Assembly (NCBI GenBank): GCA_012800515.1
Contig: JAAZJE010000004.1
Span: 1 to 14,754, forward strand
Direction: 5' to 3'
Source: Clostridiaceae bacterium
GTDB taxonomy: Bacteria > Bacillota > Clostridia > Saccharofermentanales > Fastidiosipilaceae
DNA: 14,754 bases
Below, one piece after another: positions 1 to 7,344 of this stretch. The notes beneath the pieces are model-generated. The model saw only the letters and a program-made list of their open reading frames with translations. It was not told where the DNA came from and did not search any database. The position numbers and the translations under genes are program-made. Within the stretch, counting starts at the first letter, position 1. Each line of letters opens with the position of its first letter.

Positions 1-44
1 CCGGCTCGCCCGCCGCGCCCGGTTGCCCCGGCTCGCCCGCCGCG
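1..44 (+). repeat. 27-base direct repeat in the IF2 linker
   Basis: A 17-base sequence, CCGGCTCGCCCGCCGCG, occurs at 1-17 and again exactly at 28-44, a 27-base period. In the infB frame it encodes a repeated Pro-Ala-Arg-Pro-Pro-Arg block in the disordered linker ahead of the IF2_N domain. The array may continue upstream of the window. Confidence 0.75.
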
Positions 45-2373
45 TTCGTCACGACCATCGACTATTACTACTTCGATACCTAGCGCTCTGCCGCAGGCAG
101 GTCCGGCTACTCCGAGCACTGCCCAGAGTTCTTTGGCGGCGACGGCGGCTAGATTTGCCGCAATGCATGCCCGCCGCGAAGAGCGGAAGAGCGAGACACA
201 GACAGAGACGCGTCCGCGTGACCGCGGACAGGCCGCCCCATTCGGACAGCGTCGCTCGTCCGACCGTCGTCCCGCCCCCGGTGCCGCAGACGGATATACT
301 CAAACACGCTACATACAGGATAAGGATCAGGATGAACGACCCGCCTTCCAGTCCCAGCGCCGCCGAACCAGACGAACGGTACAGCCGGGCTTTGGCGAGG
401 CTCTGCCGACCAAGAACGAAGGAACCCGTAGCGGCGGTTTCCGCTCCGGCGGAAGAGTGCCGGGATCCGAGGCTCCCGCCGCCGACGGAAGGCGCTCTCA
501 GCGCGGACGCGACTATCGTAGCCGTGACCGGCATGCCCAGCAGGAGGATATGTATGAGAGCCTGCGCAATATCCGTCGTGACCGTCGTCAGTCGGACGGT
601 GATGCCCCCGGCAAGGCGGTTTTGACCAGCGTCACGCTGCCGGAGACGATGAGCGTCAAGGATTTTGCCGCCGCGATTAAGAAAACCGCCGCGGAAGTCA
701 TCAAGAGCCTGATGATGAACGGCGTGATGGTAACTATCAATACGGATATTGATTTCGATACGGCATCGATCATCGCCGCCGAATTCAATATCACGGCAGA
801 GAAGGAAGTTGTTGTCACCGAAGAAGACATTCTCTTTGACGAGGAGGAAGATTCGGAAGAGGATCTGCTGCCGCGTCCGCCGGTTGTGGTTGTCATGGGT
901 CATGTCGACCACGGCAAAACGACCTTATTGGACAAAATCCGTGACACGCGGATTGCTTCCGGGGAGGCGGGAGGGATTACCCAGCATATCGGCGCCTCCA
1001 TGGTTAAGGCTCATGATCGTATGATAACCTTCCTCGACACTCCGGGCCATGAAGCATTTACGACGATGCGGGCTCGAGGTGCTCAGGTTACCGATGTGGC
1101 CATCCTGGTAGTGGCGGCCGATGACGGCGTAATGCCCCAGACGCTGGAGGCCATTCGCCACGCCCAGGCAGCCGGGACCGATATCGTTGTTGCGATTAAC
1201 AAAATTGATAAACCGGCCGCCAACCCCGATCGTGTTCGTCAGGAACTGGCTCAGAAGGGCCTCGTTCCGGAGGATTGGGGCGGTGAGACCATAATGGTAC
1301 CGGTTTCGGCGCTGACCGGGGAGAATATCGATGATCTTCTCGAGATGGTTCTTTTGACGGCGGACATGAAAAATCTGCGCGCCAATCCGGATCGTCGCGC
1401 CGCCGGTACGGTGATTGAGGCACGCCTGGATCGTTCGCGCGGAACGGTGGCAACACTCTTGGTTCAGCGCGGAACTCTGCGTACGGGCGATACTATCGTC
1501 ACCGGCTCATTGGTCGGTCGCGTTCGTGCCATGGTCGACCATACCGGCAAGCAAATCGACGCGGCCGGACCTTCCGTGCCCGTTGAGATCATCGGCCTGC
1601 CGGATGTTCCGGAAGCGGGCGAGATATTCAACGCGGTTGAGAACGAGCGTGTGGCTCATTCGTTGGCTGCCCGTCGCCGCGAGGAGGAGCGCGAGCGCCA
1701 GCTCAACGCCTCTTCACGGATGAGCTTAGACAGCCTCTTCGATCGGATGAGCGCCGGCGAGGTGGTCAATCTCAATATCATTATCAAGGCGGACGTCCAG
1801 GGTTCCGTCGAAGCCGTACGTCAGTCGCTTGAGAAGCTAAGCAACGAGCAGGTACGCATCAATATCGTTCATGAGGCCGTGGGCATCATTTCCGAGAACG
1901 ACATCCGCCTGGCGGAAGTGTCCGAAGCTATCATAATCGGCTTTAATGTCCGTCCGGATAATCTCATCCGCGAGTTGGCCGAAGAGCACGGAGTCGATAT
2001 CCGTCTCTACAGAGTTATTTATGACGCAATCGAGGATATCGAGAAAGCGATGCGCGGCATGCTGGCCCCGACCTATGAAGAGGTCGTTACGGCAAGGATC
2101 GAAATTCGGGAGATTTTCCACGCTTCCGGAGTCGGCACGATCGGCGGCGGCTATGTGCTTAGCGGCAAGGTCAATCGCAATAACAAACTGCGCCTGATAC
2201 GCGACGGCATCGTGATTATGGAGGGCCGCCTGGCATCGCTGCGCCGCTTCAAGGACGATGTCCGAGAAGTAAATGCCGGATATGAGTGCGGTCTGTCGAT
2301 TGAAAACTTCAATGACATTAAACAAGGCGATATCGTTGAGACCTATGTGATGAGAGAGGTAGTCGATGAGTAA
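1..2373 (+). CDS. infB: Translation initiation factor IF2 (5' end outside the window)
   Basis: IF2 is the cytoplasmic GTPase that brings fMet-tRNA to the 30S subunit and promotes subunit joining. The reading frame is open from base 1 without a stop, so the true start lies upstream; a TTG at 133 is only an internal codon. Numbering codons from base 1, about 200 residues of low-complexity Arg/Pro/Gln-rich linker come first. An IF2_N-type segment starts near codon 211 (VTLPETMSVKDF). The G domain has GHVDHGKT (300-307), GGITQHIG (324-331), DTPGHE (346-351), NKID (400-403) and SALTG (436-440), so every GTPase motif is intact. Domain III carries KADVQGSVEA near 596-605. The fMet-tRNA-binding C2 domain runs from about 704 to the end at 790. 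The next gene, rbfA, overlaps its 3' end by 8 bases, as in the common nusA-infB-rbfA operon. Family assignment is certain. Confidence 0.98.
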   Translation, partial: PARPPRPVAPARPPRSSRPSTITTSIPSALPQAGPATPSTAQSSLAATAARFAAMHARREERKSETQTETRPRDRGQAAPFGQRRSSDRRPAPGAADGYTQTRYIQDKDQDERPAFQSQRRRTRRTVQPGFGEALPTKNEGTRSGGFRSGGRVPGSEAPAADGRRSQRGRDYRSRDRHAQQEDMYESLRNIRRDRRQSDGDAPGKAVLTSVTLPETMSVKDFAAAIKKTAAEVIKSLMMNGVMVTINTDIDFDTASIIAAEFNITAEKEVVVTEEDILFDEEEDSEEDLLPRPPVVVVMGHVDHGKTTLLDKIRDTRIASGEAGGITQHIGASMVKAHDRMITFLDTPGHEAFTTMRARGAQVTDVAILVVAADDGVMPQTLEAIRHAQAAGTDIVVAINKIDKPAANPDRVRQELAQKGLVPEDWGGETIMVPVSALTGENIDDLLEMVLLTADMKNLRANPDRRAAGTVIEARLDRSRGTVATLLVQRGTLRTGDTIVTGSLVGRVRAMVDHTGKQIDAAGPSVPVEIIGLPDVPEAGEIFNAVENERVAHSLAARRREEERERQLNASSRMSLDSLFDRMSAGEVVNLNIIIKADVQGSVEAVRQSLEKLSNEQVRINIVHEAVGIISENDIRLAEVSEAIIIGFNVRPDNLIRELAEEHGVDIRLYRVIYDAIEDIEKAMRGMLAPTYEEVVTARIEIREIFHASGVGTIGGGYVLSGKVNRNNKLRLIRDGIVIMEGRLASLRRFKDDVREVNAGYECGLSIENFNDIKQGDIVETYVMREVVDE

Positions 2374-2773
2374 TCCCATGCGGGCGCGGCGTATTGCCGA
2401 TGAGATTAAACGCCAATTGGCGCTTATTATTCAAAGTGGGTTCCATGACCTGCCGCTTCCGCCGTTTACCAGTATAACTCAGGTTCGTATGACCGGCGAT
2501 CTGGGCCGGGCTTTCTGTTATGTTTCGGTTCTAGGCAGCGCGGAAGCGGTTACCGCTTCCGTCGAGATTCTTGAAGAGGCCAAGCCCTTCCTGCGCTCCC
2601 GCTTGGCGCAGATGACTCGTTTGCGCAAATTCCCCGCCTTGACTTTTGTGGCCGACACATCAATTGCCGAAGGGGTAAGAATCACCAAGCTGATCGATGA
2701 AGTTTCGAGAGCCGACCGAGCCGCCGAAGCACATCGACAGACCGTTGAGTTTCGCGAGGAGAACGATACGTGA
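2366..2773 (+). CDS. rbfA: Ribosome-binding factor A
   Basis: RbfA is a small KH-fold protein that binds the 30S subunit and is needed for late 16S rRNA 5'-end maturation and cold adaptation. The 135-residue product has the family's N-terminal RARRIADEIKRQLALII helix, a central ITQVRMTGDLGRAFCYVSV strand region and the typical C-terminal pattern FPALTFVADTSIAEGVRITKLIDE; length is slightly above the usual 115-130. The ATG at 2366 overlaps the infB stop region by 8 bases and has a GAGAGG Shine-Dalgarno site at 2353-2358. The stop overlaps the next start as GTGA, so translation of the three genes is probably coupled. A second in-frame ATG lies four codons later but has a poorer upstream site. 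Confidence 0.95.
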   Translation: MSNPMRARRIADEIKRQLALIIQSGFHDLPLPPFTSITQVRMTGDLGRAFCYVSVLGSAEAVTASVEILEEAKPFLRSRLAQMTRLRKFPALTFVADTSIAEGVRITKLIDEVSRADRAAEAHRQTVEFREENDT

Positions 2774-3843
2774 GTCAAGAGCCGGAGAAGATTCTCGGCG
2801 GCGAAATATGCCGGGAAACCCTGGACCTGCTGGCTGGGCGCGTCGCGACTCTGGCCGGAACGGATCGGGAAGTCTTTCTCTATCCGCATGTCCGTGCCGA
2901 TGCCGATGCTTTGGGTTCCTGTCTGGCTATGCAGGAGATACTGCGACAAATCGGCGTGCGCTCACGAGTGATCGCGGAAGAGTCTACGGATGAAGTAATC
3001 AGCTTTGTCAACACGGACGGTGCCGTCATGGGAGTTTGCGGATACGATGAATTCCCGCTTGAGCGTCAGGCCATGGCCATCGCTCTGGATAATTCGGGAG
3101 GATCGCGCCTGGGTAAGCGCATGGGCATGTATGATTCTGCTCCGGAGCGGTGGATAATTGATCATCATATTCCGGATCAGCCGGACGAATCACCCCATAT
3201 ATGGCGCGACACCGCCGCCGCAGCCTGTTGCGAGATGCTGACCCGCTTGGGAATTTATTGGCAGAATCACTTCCCGCAATTGCAAATAAACGCGGACTGC
3301 GCCAATATTTTAATGATGGGTCTGCTGACCGATACGGGTCGCTTTCTGTATGCCAATACCACGTCCGGCAGTTTTCAGACCGCCGCCTATCTGGTCGAAC
3401 ACGGAGCACGCGTGGCAGATTTGAATTTGTGTATGTACGATGCCCTGACCGAGACCCAGATGCGTCTACGCGGCCTGGTTTTTCAGCGCGTTACCTCACT
3501 ATGCGGGGGGCGAATTATGATTGATATTGTAACTTGTAATGAAATGCGGGAATACAAAGCTTCGGAGGACGACCTGAGCGGAGTAGCGTCGGAATTGCGC
3601 CGCGTTTCCGGGGTCGAATTGGCCGTAATGTTGCGGGAAGTTGAGCTCGGCAAATATCGTGCCTCGGTGCGCAGCGACGACGGCGGTGCGGCTCGGCGGC
3701 TGGCTCTGCGTTTCGGCGGCGGGGGTCATGCCGCGGCGGCCGGATTCTCATTGTGGGCGGAATCACCGGAGGACTGCCTGGAACAGGTCAAGGCGGCGGC
3801 GACCGAGGAGATGAGTTGCGCGCCGGAACATGAATCACCGTAG
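2770..3843 (+). CDS. nrnA: DHH/DHHA1 phosphoesterase, NrnA-type oligoribonuclease/pAp phosphatase
   Basis: NrnA-type enzymes degrade 2-5 nucleotide RNA fragments and dephosphorylate pAp, using two Mn ions in the cytoplasm. The 357-residue product shows the DHH domain motifs in order: H40 with D44 and D46 in HVRADADALGS (motif I), D107 in ALDNSGGSRLG (motif II), D131-H132-H133 in IIDHHIPD (motif III) and D188 in LLTDTGRF (motif IV). The DHHA1 domain ends with GGGGH (316-320) followed by AAAAG, the usual substrate-binding loop. The GTG start at 2770 overlaps the rbfA stop by four bases and follows a GAGGAG site at 2756-2761. Position between rbfA and truB is the classic one in Bacillota. Motif I has Ala where the family usually has Pro; all metal ligands are kept. 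The exact substrate (nano-RNA, pAp or both) is inferred from the family. Confidence 0.92.
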   Translation: MSQEPEKILGGEICRETLDLLAGRVATLAGTDREVFLYPHVRADADALGSCLAMQEILRQIGVRSRVIAEESTDEVISFVNTDGAVMGVCGYDEFPLERQAMAIALDNSGGSRLGKRMGMYDSAPERWIIDHHIPDQPDESPHIWRDTAAAACCEMLTRLGIYWQNHFPQLQINADCANILMMGLLTDTGRFLYANTTSGSFQTAAYLVEHGARVADLNLCMYDALTETQMRLRGLVFQRVTSLCGGRIMIDIVTCNEMREYKASEDDLSGVASELRRVSGVELAVMLREVELGKYRASVRSDDGGAARRLALRFGGGGHAAAAGFSLWAESPEDCLEQVKAAATEEMSCAPEHESP

Positions 3844-3845
3844 TT

Positions 3846-4916
3846 ATGTCGATAAGCGGCCTGCTGAATATCTATAAGCCGATCGATTGGACCTCCTTCG
3901 ATGTGGTCAAGAAATTACGTTCGCTGTACCAAATCAAAAAAGTCGGCCATGCCGGAACGCTCGATCCGTTTGCCGAGGGTGTTCTGCCGGTGGCTTTCGG
4001 GCAGGCCACAAAGTGGATTCCTTATGTTCAGAGAGGAAGTAAAGAATATATCGCTCTGATTTATTGTGGAATAGCTACGGATACGGCGGATATCGCCGGG
4101 CGGGAGATCACGGAAAAAAGGGAGTTTTCGCCGGAGGAAATCGCTACCTTCAGTTACGATGACTTTGCCCCGGTCCGGGATCTGCTTGCCGAGCGAATCG
4201 GATCCGTATCTCAGGTGCCGCCGATGTTTTCCGCGCGGAAACATCAGGGACAACGTCTCTATGATTTAGCACGGCGCGGGGTTGAAGTGGAGAGACAGGC
4301 AAAAGAAATCACGGTCGAAGCCGGTGAGTTATTGGCGGCATCCTTTGTGGAATGGAGCGAATCCGTCACTGAACCGGTACCGTCCGAAGCCGCGGGTTTC
4401 GCGCATTTACAAGGAATCTGGAAAGAATATTTCAGGCGGCCGTTGCCGCAACCGATTTCGCCGGGCAAATATTTGGTTCTCTTGGTGCGCTGGTCGGTCT
4501 CGACGGGTACATATGTACGCGTCTTGGCGAGCGACTTGGGCGCGGATCTGGGAACAAATGCCTACTGCGCGGCTCTCTTACGTAGCTCTTACGGATCTCA
4601 ACATTATACGGCGGCCTCAACACTGACGGCTTTGCCGACCGATGTAGCGGAACTGTTTGCTTCCGGTCTGCTCTTGTCGGCGGATGAGGCTCTGGCAGAC
4701 TTTCCACCGCTATATGTCGATGCGCAGGAGTTACAAAAGCTCTACTGGGGACAAAGCTTTCCGATTGCTCCCGAAAGACTAGACGGAGATATTGCTTCGC
4801 CGTATCGGGCGGTAAATCGGCCTCCGGACGCACCCCGCGTTACGCACGGCATCGTGAATATCGTTTACACTGAAGGAAGACCGTGGGTAAAAGCGGAACG
4901 AATGTTCCCGGTCTAG
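3846..4916 (+). CDS. truB: tRNA pseudouridine(55) synthase
   Basis: TruB converts U55 in the T-loop of tRNAs to pseudouridine and also works as a tRNA folding chaperone. The N-terminal GLLNIYKPIDWTS and the catalytic block GHAGTLDPFAEGVLP, with catalytic Asp40, are intact, as are QVPPMFSARKHQGQRLYDLARRG (about 123-145, split here as QVPPMFSA and KHQGQRLYDLARRG) and the STGTYVRVLASDLG block (219-232). A C-terminal PUA-like part follows (SADEALADFPP, about 278-288). At 356 residues it is longer than typical 300-315-residue TruB; much of the excess sits at about 171-206, between the body strands ending at EW170 and resuming at LVLLVRWS. The ATG lies two bases after the nrnA stop; no clear Shine-Dalgarno sequence is near it, so start by translational coupling is likely. 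Confidence 0.95.
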   Translation: MSISGLLNIYKPIDWTSFDVVKKLRSLYQIKKVGHAGTLDPFAEGVLPVAFGQATKWIPYVQRGSKEYIALIYCGIATDTADIAGREITEKREFSPEEIATFSYDDFAPVRDLLAERIGSVSQVPPMFSARKHQGQRLYDLARRGVEVERQAKEITVEAGELLAASFVEWSESVTEPVPSEAAGFAHLQGIWKEYFRRPLPQPISPGKYLVLLVRWSVSTGTYVRVLASDLGADLGTNAYCAALLRSSYGSQHYTAASTLTALPTDVAELFASGLLLSADEALADFPPLYVDAQELQKLYWGQSFPIAPERLDGDIASPYRAVNRPPDAPRVTHGIVNIVYTEGRPWVKAERMFPV

Positions 4917-4942
4917 TTTGTTGCGGGGAGGACGGATGCGGG

Positions 4943-7321
4943 GTGAACCTGATAAATATCAACTGGGATTCGCAGGCGGACAGGCTTCGCGGAGCGGATA
5001 TCGACAATGCCGCCGGGACGCGGGATCATGATATTGAGTCGCAGGGCTATAGTGCCGTCTGTATCGGCTTTTTTGACGGTTGCCATGTCGGACATCGCGC
5101 TCTGATTAACACTTTACTGTATGCCGCCGCCGAAGCGAATTTGAGTCCCTGTATTCTCACTTTCGATCGGTTGCCGCCGCATAATAATGCCGTGTCGACC
5201 TATGAGGATTCGGTTCCCGGTAGTGACATGGGTCGCAAGGTTCGCGAACGTCGCATGCACGAGGGCGGAACTTTTTTGCTTCAATCCGCGGCCGACCGCT
5301 ACCGTCACCTGACCGATTGCGGCGCGGATCGGGTATATGTGCAGCAATTCAGTACCGAATTTTCCCGGCTGAGCCCGGAGGATTATCTGGAAAAGGTGCT
5401 CTACCGCGATTTGCGGGTTCGCCTGATTGTGGTCGGTTATGATTTTCGTTTCGGAGCCGATTCGGCGGGTAGGGTCGCTCATCTGCAGCGCTGGGGCGAG
5501 GAACTCGGTGTGCGCGTCATTGTGATACCTCCGGTGCGGATTAACGGGGCAACTGTACACAGTTCCCTTATACGCCAGGCTCTGCTGGCCGGTCACATAG
5601 AGGAAGTCAACCGTTATCTGGGGCATCATTTTTCTATTCGCGGCGAGGTGATCCGCGGTTCCGCCCGCGGACGCACGACCGGACACCCGACGGCGAATAT
5701 ATTGTGTCCGCCGGAGCAGATTTGGCCGCCTTTCGGGGTCTACGTGACCCTGACCGAAGTCGATGGACGTTATTATCCGTCCATAAGCAATTTCGGGGTG
5801 CGCCCGACGGTTGATGATCCGACAACCGAACCGATTTTGGAGAGCCTGATTTTCGATCGTGAGTTGGATTTGTACGGGAAGGAAATTACCGTGCATCTGC
5901 TGAGCTTTATTCGTCCGGAAGAGCGCTTCGAGAGTTATATGACGATGGTCGCGCAAATTTATCAAGATATTGAACACGCCGAAGCCTATCTTCGCAATAC
6001 GGATACGGCTCTGCCCTGTTATTCCGCCGCCGGGACGGAAGTGCGCGTGATTCGTGCCGAGCGCTTTAATACAGTCAGTCTGTACTGGGAGTTTTATTTC
6101 CGCAAGACGGAGAATCTCTGCAGTGCCGTGCCCGTGATAGCCCGAATTTTGACCGCGGCTTCCAAGGCCTATCCGACCAAGCCTCTATTGGCCGCGCGCC
6201 TGGCCGATCTCTACGGCGCCACCTGGACGGCCGATGCCGGCTCCTTCGGCGACTTGGGACGCCTGGTTTTCCACGCTTCGGCGGTCGGGCATGTCGATGC
6301 GGGCATCAATCCGATCGATGAACTCTTGGAATTGGTGCTGGCCTGTCTTACCGAGCCGCTTACCGATGAGTCCGGTCATTTCGACGCCGCATTGGTGGCG
6401 AGTGAAATCAATAATCAGCTCGATTTGCTCAAGGCCGTTGAGGATAATCCGCATTCTTGGGCCGGCCGCCGCTTTATCGATAATTTGACCGTCGGACACA
6501 CCGCTCATGGTCTGTCCTCCCGGGGTAATTCCGAACAATTACAGACTCTTACGCCGGCCGAACTGAGTGAAATTTGGCACGAACTCCTCCACAAGGCTCC
6601 GTTGCGGGTTCGCTGGATCGGCAGAATCCGTCCCGCCGGGATTGACAGGACAATAGAGGCTCTGCAGGAATTGCGTCCGTATCGGTCGCACCGTGCGGAG
6701 GAGAGGGGAGATGCGGAAACAGATGCGGCTCCGATGCCCGTACCCGGCCGTCTGCCGAGCCCCATGCCGCTTTCGCCGCTGGAACCGGTTGTCGAAGAGC
6801 GACAGGCTCAGCAGTCGTCGTTGCGTCTGGCCTATAAATTGCCGTACAGCTATGTTTCCCCGGAACGACACGTCCTAACACTCCTAAACGCCATGCTCGG
6901 TGGCGGCGCGGATTCAATGCTCTTTGCGAAGATTCGCGAAGAACTGGGCCTGGCCTACAGTGTCCGCAGCGAACTGAATCACGGTCTCGGGGTCCTGACG
7001 GTTTCCGCGGCGGTTCATCCGGGCAGCGAAGACGTCGCCGAAGCCGCGATCAACGAGACGATCGCCCGCCTGGCCGCCGGTGATTTTTCCGCGAGTCTGT
7101 TCAATAATATGCGTAAGCAGCTGTACAATTCATTGATTTCTTTGCGGGACAGCCTTTCCGGCACGCTCAGTTATGACGTGGCGGCATGTCTGAGTCGACA
7201 AAGCGAATCTCCGGCCGACTTGGCGGCGAAAATCAGGCAAATCCAGCCGCATGAGATAGCGGAAACGGCGGCCGGTCTGGTACCGATTCTCAGCTACCGT
7301 CTCCAACCGAACAGAGAGTGA
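4943..7321 (+). CDS. Fusion protein: RibF (riboflavin kinase/FAD synthetase) plus YmfF-like M16 peptidase homologue
   Basis: The 792-residue product joins two whole proteins. Residues about 35-350 are RibF: GFFDGCHVGH (42-51, nucleotidyl-transfer motif), VVGYDFRFG (163-171), SSLIRQALLAG (207-217) and the flavokinase block GRTTGHPTAN (243-252), then FGVRPTV and LESLIFD. This part should make FMN from riboflavin and FAD from FMN. Residues about 367-790 match the M16 fold of B. subtilis YmfF type: TAASKAYPT and ADLYGAT (404-427) in the first half; GGGADSMLFAKIREELGLAYSVRS (about 653-676) in the second. No HxxEH zinc motif is present, as usual in this subfamily, so this half is probably a non-catalytic partner of the next gene's product. 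The GTG at 4943 is chosen because GGGGAGGA (4925-4932) precedes it; an in-frame GTG at 4883 would overlap truB. No stop separates the halves; internal GTG codons at 6041 and 6047 lack a good ribosome site. The RibF half has about 20 extra residues near 85-108. Confidence 0.9.
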   Translation: MNLININWDSQADRLRGADIDNAAGTRDHDIESQGYSAVCIGFFDGCHVGHRALINTLLYAAAEANLSPCILTFDRLPPHNNAVSTYEDSVPGSDMGRKVRERRMHEGGTFLLQSAADRYRHLTDCGADRVYVQQFSTEFSRLSPEDYLEKVLYRDLRVRLIVVGYDFRFGADSAGRVAHLQRWGEELGVRVIVIPPVRINGATVHSSLIRQALLAGHIEEVNRYLGHHFSIRGEVIRGSARGRTTGHPTANILCPPEQIWPPFGVYVTLTEVDGRYYPSISNFGVRPTVDDPTTEPILESLIFDRELDLYGKEITVHLLSFIRPEERFESYMTMVAQIYQDIEHAEAYLRNTDTALPCYSAAGTEVRVIRAERFNTVSLYWEFYFRKTENLCSAVPVIARILTAASKAYPTKPLLAARLADLYGATWTADAGSFGDLGRLVFHASAVGHVDAGINPIDELLELVLACLTEPLTDESGHFDAALVASEINNQLDLLKAVEDNPHSWAGRRFIDNLTVGHTAHGLSSRGNSEQLQTLTPAELSEIWHELLHKAPLRVRWIGRIRPAGIDRTIEALQELRPYRSHRAEERGDAETDAAPMPVPGRLPSPMPLSPLEPVVEERQAQQSSLRLAYKLPYSYVSPERHVLTLLNAMLGGGADSMLFAKIREELGLAYSVRSELNHGLGVLTVSAAVHPGSEDVAEAAINETIARLAAGDFSASLFNNMRKQLYNSLISLRDSLSGTLSYDVAACLSRQSESPADLAAKIRQIQPHEIAETAAGLVPILSYRLQPNRE

Positions 7322-7344
7322 GGACGGTTGAACAAGGAGTGAGC

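Noticed and set aside
49..912. A 287-residue open frame on the minus strand opposite infB
   Set aside because: It mirrors the codon bias and Arg/Pro-rich linker of infB, has no ribosome site or recognisable motif, and infB itself is beyond doubt on the plus strand.
4883..4942. A 20-codon N-terminal extension of the RibF fusion from GTG 4883
   Set aside because: It overlaps the end of truB, has no clear ribosome site, and the GTG at 4943 has a strong GGGGAGGA site.
5114..5977. A 287-residue open frame on the minus strand opposite the RibF part
   Set aside because: It is an antisense shadow of a strongly conserved RibF sequence, with no family resemblance of its own.
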